From Spirosoma profusum (GTDB lineage: Bacteria > Bacteroidota > Bacteroidia > Cytophagales > Spirosomataceae): a stretch of 64,000 nucleotides of DNA. The stretch covers positions 82,385 to 146,384 of the forward strand of contig NZ_JACWZY010000024.1 in the NCBI RefSeq assembly GCF_014699005.1, in the 5' to 3' direction. A program made the position numbers and the translations under genes. The notes below the pieces were generated by a model. It saw nothing but the letters and a program-made list of their open reading frames with translations. It made no database searches and was not told where the DNA came from. Of this stretch, positions 26,194 through 34,553 are shown piece by piece. Numbering within the stretch: the first letter of the stretch is position 1; every line of letters begins with the position of its first letter.

Positions 26194-27684
26194 ATGATTG
26201 ATTTAAAGCAGTACGAAGTTTGGTTCATTACAGGCAGTCAGCACCTGTACGGCGAGGAAACGCTGAAACAGGTCGATGCTCATTCACATATCATTGCCGA
26301 TTCGTTTAATACGTCGCCAGCCATTCCGGTCCGGGTTGTTTTCAAGCCAGTCGTCAAAACGCCTGACGAAATTTATACGATCTGTCAGGAAGCGAACGTA
26401 GCGCGTAACTGCGTCGGTATCATTACGTGGATGCACACATTTTCGCCCGCAAAAATGTGGATTCGGGGGTTAAACGTCCTGAAAAAGCCGATGCTTCACC
26501 TGCACACGCAGTTCAACCGCGATATTCCCTGGAACGACATCGACATGGATTTTATGAACCTCAACCAGTCGGCCCACGGCGACCGGGAATTTGGGTTCAT
26601 CATGTCGCGGATGCGCTTAAATCGGAAGGTAGTTGTCGGCTACTGGCAGGAGCCAGACGTGATCACCAAAATAGCAGGCTGGACGCGTGTGGCCGTGGCA
26701 GCCTATGAGTTAAAAACCATGAAAGTGGTTCGATTTGGCGATAACATGCGCCAGGTCGCCGTTACCGATGGCGACAAAGTAGCCGCCGAAATGACGTTCG
26801 GTATGTCGGTAAATACGCATGGCATCGGCGATCTGGTAGCGGTCATCAATCAGGTTACAGATGCTGAAATCGACCAGTTAGTAGCCGAATATTCCGACAG
26901 TTATACATTGATGGATTCGCTACGTAAAGGCGGTGCCCAGCATGGTTCACTACGTGATGCCGCCAAGATTGAAATCGGTTTGCGGGCGTTTCTGAAAGAT
27001 GGCAATTTCTCAGCCTACACCGATACGTTCGAAGACCTGCACGGCATGACCCAATTACCGGGCATACCATCCCAACGACTCATGGCCGACGGCTACGGTT
27101 TCGGGGGGGAAGGCGACTGGAAAACATCGGCAATGGTACGTACGCTGAAAGTGATGGCGGCTGGACTTCCGGGTGGCAACTCGTTCATGGAAGATTATAC
27201 GTATCATTTCAATCCGGGAAATCCGCTGGTGCTCGGCTCGCACATGCTCGAAATTTGTCCATCGATAGCGGCTGCAAAACCTACCTGCGAGATTCATCCG
27301 TTGGGTATCGGAGGAAAGGCTGATCCGGTACGTTTGGTATTCAACGCTCCGGCGGGGCCAGCGATTAACGTATCGTTAATTGATATGGGTAATCGGTTCC
27401 GGTTGCTGGTCAATGAAGTCGAAGCGGTGGAAGTACCCGAAGCACTCCCCAAACTGCCCGTTGCCCGCGCCATCTGGAAACCCCTTCCCGATATGCAAAC
27501 GGGTTGCGCGGCCTGGATTCTGGCTGGCGGTGCTCACCACACGGTCTACAGCCAGAATCTGACCACCGACCACATCGAAGATTTTGCCGATATTTTTGGC
27601 GTAGAACTGGTCGTGATCGATCGCAATACAAACCTGCGTCAGTTGAAAAACGAGCTTCGCTGGAGTGAAGCCGCTTATCGGTAA
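26194..27684 (+). CDS. araA: L-arabinose isomerase
   Basis: A 496-residue enzyme converting L-arabinose to L-ribulose, the first step of the pathway. Clear family motifs are EVWFITGSQHLYGEETL, WMHTFSPAKMWI, LHLHTQFNRDIPW, FGFIMSRMRLNRKVVVGYW, PSQRLMADGYGFGGEGDWKT (metal-site Glu), and GSHMLEICP. The length is usual. The start at 26194 lies 14 bp after the repeat. It belongs to the araB-araA unit under AraR. Confidence 0.96.
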   Translation: MIDLKQYEVWFITGSQHLYGEETLKQVDAHSHIIADSFNTSPAIPVRVVFKPVVKTPDEIYTICQEANVARNCVGIITWMHTFSPAKMWIRGLNVLKKPMLHLHTQFNRDIPWNDIDMDFMNLNQSAHGDREFGFIMSRMRLNRKVVVGYWQEPDVITKIAGWTRVAVAAYELKTMKVVRFGDNMRQVAVTDGDKVAAEMTFGMSVNTHGIGDLVAVINQVTDAEIDQLVAEYSDSYTLMDSLRKGGAQHGSLRDAAKIEIGLRAFLKDGNFSAYTDTFEDLHGMTQLPGIPSQRLMADGYGFGGEGDWKTSAMVRTLKVMAAGLPGGNSFMEDYTYHFNPGNPLVLGSHMLEICPSIAAAKPTCEIHPLGIGGKADPVRLVFNAPAGPAINVSLIDMGNRFRLLVNEVEAVEVPEALPKLPVARAIWKPLPDMQTGCAAWILAGGAHHTVYSQNLTTDHIEDFADIFGVELVVIDRNTNLRQLKNELRWSEAAYR

Positions 27685-27712
27685 TTTCCTAATTAAACTG
27701 TTTTTGTAGTGC

Positions 27713-27765
27713 ATTTTTGTCATTCTGACGAAGCCGGGCCGCCGGATCGGAAGAATGACAAAAAT
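27713..27765. repeat. Family-1-related short hairpin, copy e
   Basis: ATTTTTGTCATTCT at 27713-27726 pairs perfectly with AGAATGACAAAAAT at 27752-27765. The centre contains the GC palindrome CCGGGCCGCCGG. It has the outer ends of the family but lacks the long middle, as if shortened by deletion. It lies between convergent araA and the CHU_C gene and, with T-runs on both sides, could be a terminator. Confidence 0.75.
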
Positions 27766-27781
27766 ATTGCTCAGCCCAACC

Positions 27782-29779
27782 TTAACGTAGCAACGTAACA
27801 ACACCACGGCGGGAGATTGTAACGTTGTTGATATCGACGTATTCGAAATAATACGTATAGGCTCCCGCATCGGCTACTACGCCCTGGGACGTACCATCCC
27901 ACCAGCCATCTTTTTCAAGTATCGAGAAATTTTCCCTGGAAAACATCACTTCTCCCCAACGGTTGTAAATGGCTAAGTTCCGAATGGTATAATTGATTTT
28001 ATAACCGGATACCAGTTGAAAAAAATCGTTTACTCCATCACGATTCGGGGTGAAGGCATCGGGCACAAATACGTAGCAATCGCCTGATGCGCTGATACTT
28101 ACCTCCCGTTTCACCGTACAGTTGGCAGCGTCTCTAACAGTTACTGTATAACTACCGACGGCCAGATTCTGAAACGTAGTGCTCGACTGATACGTTTGCC
28201 CATTCAACGAATACTGCCGGTTGCCGCTGCCCCCCGATACAGTCAGGATTAACGTACCATCCTGTTGTCCACAGGTAGATTCGCTGGTCTGCATACCGTC
28301 GATAGTTGGGGCAGACTTCGCACCCACAGTAGCTGTCTGGCTGGCCGTGCATCCGCCATCGGTCACTGTAATTGTATAGTTTCCACCGGCCAGATTCTGA
28401 AATGCAGGGCTGCTCTGTGAGGCCTTTCCATTCAGTGAATACGTCTTCGTTCCGTTACCTCCCTGAACACTAGCCGTAATGCTTCCGTTTGCCTGATTAC
28501 ACGTAGCATCCTTGATTTGAAAAGTATTGAAAGTAAGTTTTTTAAGACCTACTTTCACGGATCTATCCACAAGACATGCCCCATCTTTGACTGTTGCCTT
28601 GTAATCGCCACTTGCCAGATTTATAAAAACAGGTGTCAATTGATACGTTTGCCCGTTCAACGAATACTGACCCGCCCCGCTCCCACCCGTCACAACTAAT
28701 GTTACTGTTCCATCGGGTTGGTTGCAACTGGCATCTGTAATCTTTACGTCATCGATACGTGGTAAACTTTTATTGCCAACCGTTATTGAGTCCGAGACAA
28801 TACAATCCCCGTCCTTCACGGTCACTTTATACTTTCCGCCTACCAGATTAAAAAAAACGGGCGTAATCTGAAACGGTTGACTATTCAGGGCATATTGACT
28901 GGCCCCACTCCCACTGGCTAAAGTTAATGATATGGCTCCATCGGCGCGGCCACAACTGGCACTTGCTGAGTTTACTCGATCTAACTTCGGTGGATTTTTA
29001 GTACCTACGGTAGCCGTTTGGCTTTGCACGCAGCCGCCATCTTTTACCGTAACCGTATAGTTTTTACTGGCGAGATTTATAAAAGTAGGGCTTGGCTGAA
29101 ATATCTGTCCGTCGATAGAATATTGTCGGGATGCAATCTGCGGGCCTGCGGCTATGCTCACCGATAGCACTCCGTCTGTACGACCGCAACTGGCCGGAAG
29201 TGCAGTTGTCGACGCTATCGTAAAGTTCTTTCCCTCGGGTGTTGCCGCTAGCGCCAGATCATCAAAATAAGCGTCATTAGTTGTTCCACTTTGACGGGTG
29301 CTACGTAGTCGTATTTTAATTTTTCGGGTTTTAACCGGCGCAATGAAGGAATAAGTAACCGGTGTCCACGTAGCATAATTATACGGACCAAGTTTATATG
29401 AACCTAGCACGACATCACCAGCATCCAGTACGTCAATATTAATAGTAGTCTGATCAGGCGGATTTTTGGCAGTAGACATGACTGACCCTATAAAGAAAAA
29501 TCGCTGATTACCCAGGTCAATAGAACACGAATAATCATCTAAGGCAATAGTCTGGTTTAATTCAGCGTCGGCGGTATTGCCCGCGAAGAAATACCCCTGC
29601 CCTTCTTTTGGGCGTGGGTCAGTCGTACGCTTCGTCCACTCATTTCCAACCACTTCCACCCAGTTTGGTATTTTTCCATTTACCAGAGGCAATTCACAAC
29701 CAGGATTTTTGATCAGGTTTTCTTGAGCACTGACAAGGGTAGATAATGAAAGAAATAGAATTACTATTTGAATTTTCAT
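27782..29779 (-). CDS. Secreted adhesin-like protein with SprB repeats and CHU_C C-terminus
   Basis: A 665-residue exported protein (signal MKIQIVILFLSLSTLVSAQ). Residues about 20-190 form a carbohydrate-binding-like beta-sandwich (GYFFAGNTADAELNQTI, DDYSCSIDLGNQRFFF, SGTTNDAYFDDLALA). Then come five SprB-like repeats of about 75-80 residues, each with a pattern like ASCGxxDG, QYSLNGQ, and NYTVTVKDGGC. The C-terminus VPDAFTPNRDGVNDFFQL followed by LAIYNRWGEVMFS and GVVTLLR is the gliding-motility-associated (CHU_C, T9SS type B) domain. The protein is likely delivered to the surface and used for adhesion or gliding. The five repeats give a chance for recombination-driven length change. Confidence 0.85.
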   Translation of the reverse strand: MKIQIVILFLSLSTLVSAQENLIKNPGCELPLVNGKIPNWVEVVGNEWTKRTTDPRPKEGQGYFFAGNTADAELNQTIALDDYSCSIDLGNQRFFFIGSVMSTAKNPPDQTTINIDVLDAGDVVLGSYKLGPYNYATWTPVTYSFIAPVKTRKIKIRLRSTRQSGTTNDAYFDDLALAATPEGKNFTIASTTALPASCGRTDGVLSVSIAAGPQIASRQYSIDGQIFQPSPTFINLASKNYTVTVKDGGCVQSQTATVGTKNPPKLDRVNSASASCGRADGAISLTLASGSGASQYALNSQPFQITPVFFNLVGGKYKVTVKDGDCIVSDSITVGNKSLPRIDDVKITDASCNQPDGTVTLVVTGGSGAGQYSLNGQTYQLTPVFINLASGDYKATVKDGACLVDRSVKVGLKKLTFNTFQIKDATCNQANGSITASVQGGNGTKTYSLNGKASQSSPAFQNLAGGNYTITVTDGGCTASQTATVGAKSAPTIDGMQTSESTCGQQDGTLILTVSGGSGNRQYSLNGQTYQSSTTFQNLAVGSYTVTVRDAANCTVKREVSISASGDCYVFVPDAFTPNRDGVNDFFQLVSGYKINYTIRNLAIYNRWGEVMFSRENFSILEKDGWWDGTSQGVVADAGAYTYYFEYVDINNVTISRRGVVTLLR

Positions 29780-30135
29780 TATATGGTAAAAATTACATCA
29801 GAATCATTTCGTTATAAGTGGCCCAGCAAATACATAATAAATTGTTAATCAGGCCATTAATCCAAAACACATAAACTCTAATATACTACTTAATAAAATA
29901 CGCGACTATAGAAAAAGCATAAATAGTCACTCCGGTATACAATTGTTACCAGAGCACTAGCAATGCACTGAAAATAGACTGCATCAATCTAAATTCTATG
30001 CAATTAGTATACCAGCATGTAATAGTTGGGAGAAGATCTTTAAGAGAAAGTAATTAAAATAGAGTCAGAAGGTAAATCTAGCTACAATAGCTGGAGCCTG
30101 ACACGGCCCGCCTAATTACTCCATTTACTCAATCA
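29780..30135. other. 356-bp AT-rich gap
   Basis: It lies upstream of the SprB-repeat gene (minus strand) and downstream of the DUF2480 gene. It has no gene-like frame and no strong repeat. It must hold the promoter of the SprB-repeat gene, but no exact TAnnTTTG box was found on that strand. Confidence 0.35.
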
Positions 30136-30648
30136 CTACGTCTTTAGGCGTTTGTAAAGGGGAACGGTGCTACAGGGTTCGCCAAACAGCAGGCTTTGCA
30201 CCACCGGACGTAGCACGCGGGTCAGTTCGACGTAGGCTGCCGTAGGAACGGGCACTTTTGAGCAGCCTTTTACCACAACACGGGCGTCGCGATAATCATC
30301 GGGGTTGATTTGGGCGATGGCATCGAAATAAAGTTTCTCCTCCAGATCAGCTAACGTACCAAATACTACGTTGCTGGCGTAAGGCTGCAATTGCAACGTA
30401 AGCAGCATATAAGCCCAGGTTGGCACAATGGCATCTTCAGTGCAGGTAATCGCTACGTTCTTACCAGCATATTGCCCCCAGTCGTGCTCTTTCAGGAAAG
30501 CCCGAAAATCTTTCTCTTTCAGAATCAACCCCATATAGAGGTTATCTTTCAAGTCATACACCACACGCTCACCTGCGTGATAATAGTCTTCCAGATCGAG
30601 CGTAATCAGGCCGCTATTGGCCACACGATTGACAATTTCAGCTTCCAT
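30136..30648 (-). CDS. DUF2480-family protein
   Basis: A 170-residue cytosolic protein (MEAEIVNRVANSGLITLDLEDYY and GWGQYAGKNVAITC-like text, PTWAYMLLTLQLQPYASNVVFG, DARVVVKGCSKVPVPTAAYVEL). This fits DUF2480, conserved in Bacteroidetes and of unknown function. Its gene is divergent from dnaN, separated by a family-2 hairpin. Confidence 0.78.
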   Translation of the reverse strand: MEAEIVNRVANSGLITLDLEDYYHAGERVVYDLKDNLYMGLILKEKDFRAFLKEHDWGQYAGKNVAITCTEDAIVPTWAYMLLTLQLQPYASNVVFGTLADLEEKLYFDAIAQINPDDYRDARVVVKGCSKVPVPTAAYVELTRVLRPVVQSLLFGEPCSTVPLYKRLKT

Positions 30649-30655
30649 TTTTAAT

Positions 30656-30739
30656 GAGCGAAAGAGTGAATGAGTGAAAGAGCGAATGGCTGACGCAAGC
30701 TACTTTGCGCTCTTTCACTCATTCGCTCTTTCACTCTTT
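30656..30739. repeat. Family-2 hairpin (GAGTGAAA repeats), copy b
   Basis: GAGCGAAAGAGTGAATGAGT and onward (30656-30684) pairs with 30707-30735 with two mismatches. The arms consist of 8-bp units GAG(T/C)GAA(A/T). The element lies between divergent DUF2480 and dnaN. Confidence 0.88.
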
Positions 30740-30802
30740 ACAACGGCTATTTACGGTCGAAAGGTTCTCGAAAAACTTCCATGGGCTGTCGGCTTTTTTT
30801 GC

Positions 30803-30810
30803 TACTTTTG
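30803..30810 (+). promoter_or_regulatory. Candidate -7 box of the dnaN promoter
   Basis: TACTTTTG is an exact match to TAnnTTTG, 40 bp upstream of the dnaN ATG. No matching -33 TTTG box is seen at 19-21 bp, so the call is moderate. Confidence 0.5.
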
Positions 30811-30850
30811 TTCTTATATCCAAATACTAACCGACTTAACCGCCTGGCTA

Positions 30851-31972
30851 ATGAAATTTATTGTTTCCTCATCTGTTCTGCTCAAAAACCTTCAGCATAT
30901 CAATGGCGTCGTGGCTACCAACCCGATTGTGCCGATTCTTGAAAATTTCCTATTTCGTATTGAAGATGGCAATCTGATCGTAACAGCTTCGGACCTGCAA
31001 ACGACCATGACCACGCAAATACCGGTTGAGTCGAGCGAAAACGGGTCTATTGCCATTCCTGCTAAACTTTTGCTCGATACGTTACGTAGCTTACCTGAAC
31101 AGCCTGTCACGATTAATATCGATATCAATACGTTCGGCACGGAAATCCTGACCGATAATGGCCGCTATAAGCTTTCTGGTGAAAATCCAATTGATTTTCC
31201 CAAACTTCCGACGGTAAACAAGAACATGTCGGTGGATATGACATCGGACGTATTGCTGAGTGCTATTAACAATACTGTTTTTGCGACCAGCACCGACGAC
31301 CTGCGCCCAGCCATGACGGGTGTCCTTCTGCAACTCACTGCAGACAACGCTACGTTCGTTGCGACCGACGGCCACCGGCTCATTCGTTACCGACGTACTG
31401 ACCTCGGTTCGGCGGCTAGTACGTCCATTATTATTCCCCGGAAGGCCCTTCAATTACTCAAGGCGTCTTTGCCGGAGAATGTTCCGGTTACGGCCGAGTT
31501 CAGCCAGTCGAACGCTTCCTTTACGTTCGGCCCTACGCAGCTCATTTGCCGGTTGATCGACGAGCGTTTTCCAGATTACGAAAATGCCATTCCGACCAAC
31601 AATCCGAACGTAATGACGATTGGACGTAGCGATTTGCTCAACTCACTGAAGCGGATCATGATTTACGCCAACCGCACAACGCACCAGATTCGGCTTTCCC
31701 TCAAAGCCGGCTCCCTGACCATTTCAGCCGAAGACCTCGATTACTCCAACGAAGCCAACGAAAAACTCCTCTGCGAGTACAACGGCGACGCAATGGAAAT
31801 TGGCTTCAACGCCAAGCTGATGTCAGAAGTTTTAAGTAATCTGGCCGCCAAAATGGTTTCGTTGGAAATGTCAGCACCCAACCGGGCCGGTCTGCTCATC
31901 CCAGCCGATAAGGAAGAAAACGAAGATATTCTGATGCTGGTGATGCCTGTAATGCTGAATACTTACGCGTAA
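30851..31972 (+). CDS. dnaN: DNA polymerase III beta subunit (sliding clamp)
   Basis: A 373-residue sliding clamp that tethers the replicative polymerase to DNA. Its sequence shows the expected N-terminus (MKFIVSSSVLLKNLQHINGV), NPIVPILENFLFRI, ATDGHRLIRYRR in the middle domain, ICRLIDERFPDYENAIP, and a terminal LLIPADKEENEDILMLVMPVML. The frame is open upstream to 30674, but the ATG at 30851 gives the standard start. No origin-like cluster of DnaA boxes is seen here, and dnaA is not adjacent. Confidence 0.96.
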   Translation: MKFIVSSSVLLKNLQHINGVVATNPIVPILENFLFRIEDGNLIVTASDLQTTMTTQIPVESSENGSIAIPAKLLLDTLRSLPEQPVTINIDINTFGTEILTDNGRYKLSGENPIDFPKLPTVNKNMSVDMTSDVLLSAINNTVFATSTDDLRPAMTGVLLQLTADNATFVATDGHRLIRYRRTDLGSAASTSIIIPRKALQLLKASLPENVPVTAEFSQSNASFTFGPTQLICRLIDERFPDYENAIPTNNPNVMTIGRSDLLNSLKRIMIYANRTTHQIRLSLKAGSLTISAEDLDYSNEANEKLLCEYNGDAMEIGFNAKLMSEVLSNLAAKMVSLEMSAPNRAGLLIPADKEENEDILMLVMPVMLNTYA

Positions 31973-31980
31973 AAAAAATA

Positions 31981-32101
31981 ATGACGGGGCCGCCCGTGCG
32001 GTTATAAACGATGAATGGTGGGTTTGCTGACGCCAACAATTACGTAGTGCGTCAGCAAACTCACCGCTCATCGTTTATAACCGCACGGGCGGCCCCGTCA
32101 T
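31981..32101. repeat. 121-bp nearly perfect inverted repeat
   Basis: Arms 31981-32033 and 32049-32101 are complementary over 53 positions with three mismatches, around a 15-nt loop containing TACGTA. The GC-rich stem ACGGGGCCGCCCGTGCGG makes it very stable. It starts 8 bp after the dnaN stop and ends 13 bp before the MFS start codon, so it may separate the two transcripts. Confidence 0.92.
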
Positions 32102-32114
32102 CACTCACCTTCTC

Positions 32115-33398
32115 ATGTCCAAACAACGTAACGCCCCAGCTCTCATTTTTATTTTTATTACGTTGCTAATTGACGTAACGGGGCTGGGTATAATTATTCC
32201 GGTTTTCCCGAAGCTACTTGAACAACTTATTCACGGCAATATTAGTCAGGCAGCCAGTTGGGGAGCTTTGTTGACGCCCGCTTATGCGTTAATGCAGTTC
32301 ATCTTCGCGCCGGTTTTAGGTGGATTGAGCGACCGATATGGACGTCGGCCTGTTTTGCTGTTTTCGTTGTTGGGCTTTGGTGTTGACTATCTGTTTCAGG
32401 GATTTGCGCCCAGTATCGGCTGGTTATTTTTAGGTCGGGTTTTGGCCGGGATAACCGGGGCAAGCTTCACCACAGCAACAGCCTACATTGCCGATATCAG
32501 TCCACCGGAAAAGCGAGCGCAGAACTTCGGTCTGGTAGGGGCGGCTTTTGGTGTGGGCTTCATTCTGGGACCAGCCATTGGTGGGCTTTTAGGGCAATAT
32601 GGGCCACGTGTACCGTTTTTTGTAGCAGCTGGCCTAACGTTGGTCAATTTCTTTTATGGCTTGTTGATTCTTCCCGAATCGCTTTCTCCTGAAAACCGCC
32701 GTCCGTTCAACTGGAAACGGGCTAATCCACTTGGTTCACTGCTGCGGCTGGGAAAATACCCCGTTATTCTAGGCTTAGTGGCGTCGCTGGTGCTGATTTA
32801 CATTGCTGGCTTCGCCGTACAGGGCACGTGGACGTTCTACACCATTGAGAAATTCAAATGGGATGAAACAACGGTAGGTTTCTCGTTAGCTACGATTGGC
32901 GTAGCATTTGCGCTGGTACAGGGCGGTTTGAGCCGGGTACTAATTCCTAAATTAGGTCAGCAGCGGTCGGTGTATGTGGGCATGATGTTCAGTGCGATTG
33001 GCTTCTTCCTGTTCGGTCTGGCGAATCAGAGCTGGATGATGTTTGCCTTTATGTTTATTTATGCATTGGGCGGTATTGCCGGACCATCCATTCAGGGAAT
33101 TATTTCCAATCAGGTTCCAGCTAATGAGCAGGGCGAATTGCAGGGCGCCTTAACGAGCCTAACTAGTGTTACGTCTATCGTTGGGCCGTTCATTATGGGG
33201 AATTTGTTTTCATTCTTCACCTCACCCAAAGCGCCTACCTACCTTCCTGGCGCTCCGTTTTTTTTAGCTTCGCTCCTGATTATCATTAGCGGCTTTCTCG
33301 CCCGGCGCGGGTTAAAGCGAAATCTGGTAGTCAGTTCAGACCCACTCCAACCAGCCCAGGCCGAAACTAACAGCGTTGCAGGTAAAGCCGATAACTAA
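32115..33398 (+). CDS. MFS drug efflux pump, TetA-like
   Basis: A 427-residue proton-coupled exporter with twelve hydrophobic helices. The MFS motif A loop is GGLSDRYGRRPVLL between helices 2 and 3, and motif C is GPAIGGLLGQYGPR. Other TetA-like text is DVTGLGIIIPVFPKLL in helix 1 and RVLAGITGASFTTATAYIADI. This is the tetracycline/multidrug (TCR-type) subgroup in pattern; which drug it moves, if any, cannot be told. Its last 63 bp overlap the 3' end of an opposite-strand gene. Confidence 0.85.
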   Translation: MSKQRNAPALIFIFITLLIDVTGLGIIIPVFPKLLEQLIHGNISQAASWGALLTPAYALMQFIFAPVLGGLSDRYGRRPVLLFSLLGFGVDYLFQGFAPSIGWLFLGRVLAGITGASFTTATAYIADISPPEKRAQNFGLVGAAFGVGFILGPAIGGLLGQYGPRVPFFVAAGLTLVNFFYGLLILPESLSPENRRPFNWKRANPLGSLLRLGKYPVILGLVASLVLIYIAGFAVQGTWTFYTIEKFKWDETTVGFSLATIGVAFALVQGGLSRVLIPKLGQQRSVYVGMMFSAIGFFLFGLANQSWMMFAFMFIYALGGIAGPSIQGIISNQVPANEQGELQGALTSLTSVTSIVGPFIMGNLFSFFTSPKAPTYLPGAPFFLASLLIIISGFLARRGLKRNLVVSSDPLQPAQAETNSVAGKADN

Positions 33399-33641
33399 GC
33401 TATATAACCAGGATGTTTTCCACAACGAACGTACCCACAGGCTTTCCACCAAAGCCACGATACCTTCAAGCAAAAAAATGTTACCACCGAAGCTATACCA
33501 GTAATACATCAGAAATGTCCAGGTCGATGCACTTATCAACATGCCTAACCATAGGATGTTGATAAACCGGTCTTTGTGCCTCAGAAATAGAAATAAAATC
33601 GGGATCTCAATCAGCCAGGTTTTTACCAGATAAATCCACAT
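33336..33641 (-). CDS. Small four-helix membrane protein, function unknown
   Basis: A 101-residue protein that is nearly all membrane: LIEIPILFLFLRHKDRFI, ILWLGMLISASTWTFLMYY, IFLLEGIVALVESLWV and WLYSLVIGFTCNAVSFGLGW. The pattern of a Glu-Pro/Ile first helix and a later LLEGIVALVES helix suggests a conserved family, but I cannot name it. Its start overlaps by one base the stop of the 223-residue gene (33641), so the two are coupled. Its 3' end runs 63 bp into the opposite-strand MFS gene. Confidence 0.65.
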   Translation of the reverse strand: MWIYLVKTWLIEIPILFLFLRHKDRFINILWLGMLISASTWTFLMYYWYSFGGNIFLLEGIVALVESLWVRSLWKTSWLYSLVIGFTCNAVSFGLGWLEWV

Positions 33642-34312
33642 CAGCGCTTCCGATTACGCATAAACAAGGCGCTTAGAAGCCCGACAATTGATAACCCTCC
33701 GGCTACTAACCACCCTTCGCCCACAACCGACGCTTTTGATGAGGAGGCTTTCGGTTTCAAAGACGGTGAAGGGCGCATATCCTGCTCAGTATATGGTTTT
33801 TTCTCCGTAGTCCCATCGTCATACCTATACACTACGTTGTCGTAGTCAATTTGTAACGTACTACCCGACAGCTTTTTAACAGTCAGTACGTCCTCAATTG
33901 ACTTGGTCGGGTTTGATTTCGACAGCGTCGATACTGCACTTATTTTCACATCCGACCGAATTAAGTTTGGGTTCGACTCAAAATAGCGCTGTAGTTTATC
34001 CCTGATGCTTTGATTTCGTGCCTGTTGATATGCTCTGAGACTATCTTCCCGAAAATGATTCTTGGCTATGGCACAAATGACGGGTCGGCTGAGGTGGTAG
34101 AAATGAACGCATTCGCCAGATTTGATAATCGCATAATTAGGTGTCGGAAACGGGTAGTAAGCGATAAATACGTACTTGGGATACTGATTGATATTCGCTA
34201 ATCGAAAACAGTAGCTCACACTACGTCGATCATACGGAATAACATCGGCCCAGGCACAACGTATTACGTTAGCCAATAGCAGACTCAGAAAAATTAGTCG
34301 TTTGATTTTCAT
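33641..34312 (-). CDS. Exported C-terminally anchored protein, function unknown
   Basis: A 223-residue protein with a signal peptide (KRLIFLSLLLANVIRCAWA, cut before DV). The body SVSYCFRLANINQYPKYVFI and NYAIIKSGECVHFYHLSRP has two Cys and looks like a small compact domain; residues 85-180 are more polar and may be extended. It ends in GWLVAGGLSIVGLLSALFM plus RNRKR, a single helix and basic tail, as in proteins anchored at the C-terminus after export. I do not recognise the family. It lies in a four-gene unit with a 58-residue protein of the same plan upstream. Confidence 0.65.
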   Translation of the reverse strand: MKIKRLIFLSLLLANVIRCAWADVIPYDRRSVSYCFRLANINQYPKYVFIAYYPFPTPNYAIIKSGECVHFYHLSRPVICAIAKNHFREDSLRAYQQARNQSIRDKLQRYFESNPNLIRSDVKISAVSTLSKSNPTKSIEDVLTVKKLSGSTLQIDYDNVVYRYDDGTTEKKPYTEQDMRPSPSLKPKASSSKASVVGEGWLVAGGLSIVGLLSALFMRNRKR

Positions 34313-34347
34313 ATGAGTAGCCAGAACAGCGTTTTTCAGAAAGGCGA

Positions 34348-34524
34348 TTAACTATTTCGCTGCCTGCGAAGTTGGCGAACAAGTAACAGAACCGCCACAG
34401 CAACAATCCCAATAACCAATGCACTATTCAACATGGGAGAGCCTGTTGGTCTTGGATCAACAAGATCAGCAAACGTAGTGGAGCATGTGCTGAATAACAG
34501 AATCAAAAGGGCGTATTTTTTCAT
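34348..34524 (-). CDS. 58-residue exported tail-anchored protein
   Basis: A small gene reading MKKYALLILLFSTCSTTFAD, then LVDPRPTGSPMLNS, then ALVIGIVAVAVLLLVRQLRR and QRNS. It has an N-terminal export signal with a possible lipobox (FSTC), a very short Pro/Gly-rich middle and a C-terminal helix with an Arg-rich tail. The same plan, on a larger scale, is seen in the protein encoded 35 bp downstream. It starts 29 bp after the end of the MFS gene. It was too short for standard gene calling at 60 residues, but context and composition support it. Confidence 0.6.
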   Translation of the reverse strand: MKKYALLILLFSTCSTTFADLVDPRPTGSPMLNSALVIGIVAVAVLLLVRQLRRQRNS

Positions 34525-34553
34525 GGCAATAAGGGTTTAAAAGTTTGAATAAA

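Noticed and set aside
30674..30850. Extended N-terminus of dnaN
   Set aside because: The extension is read through the family-2 hairpin and is unlike any clamp. The family start is the ATG at 30851, preceded by a good -7 box.
30741..30850. Replication origin next to dnaN
   Set aside because: No cluster of DnaA-box-like words and no dnaA or gyrase gene nearby; dnaN alone does not mark the origin in Bacteroidetes.
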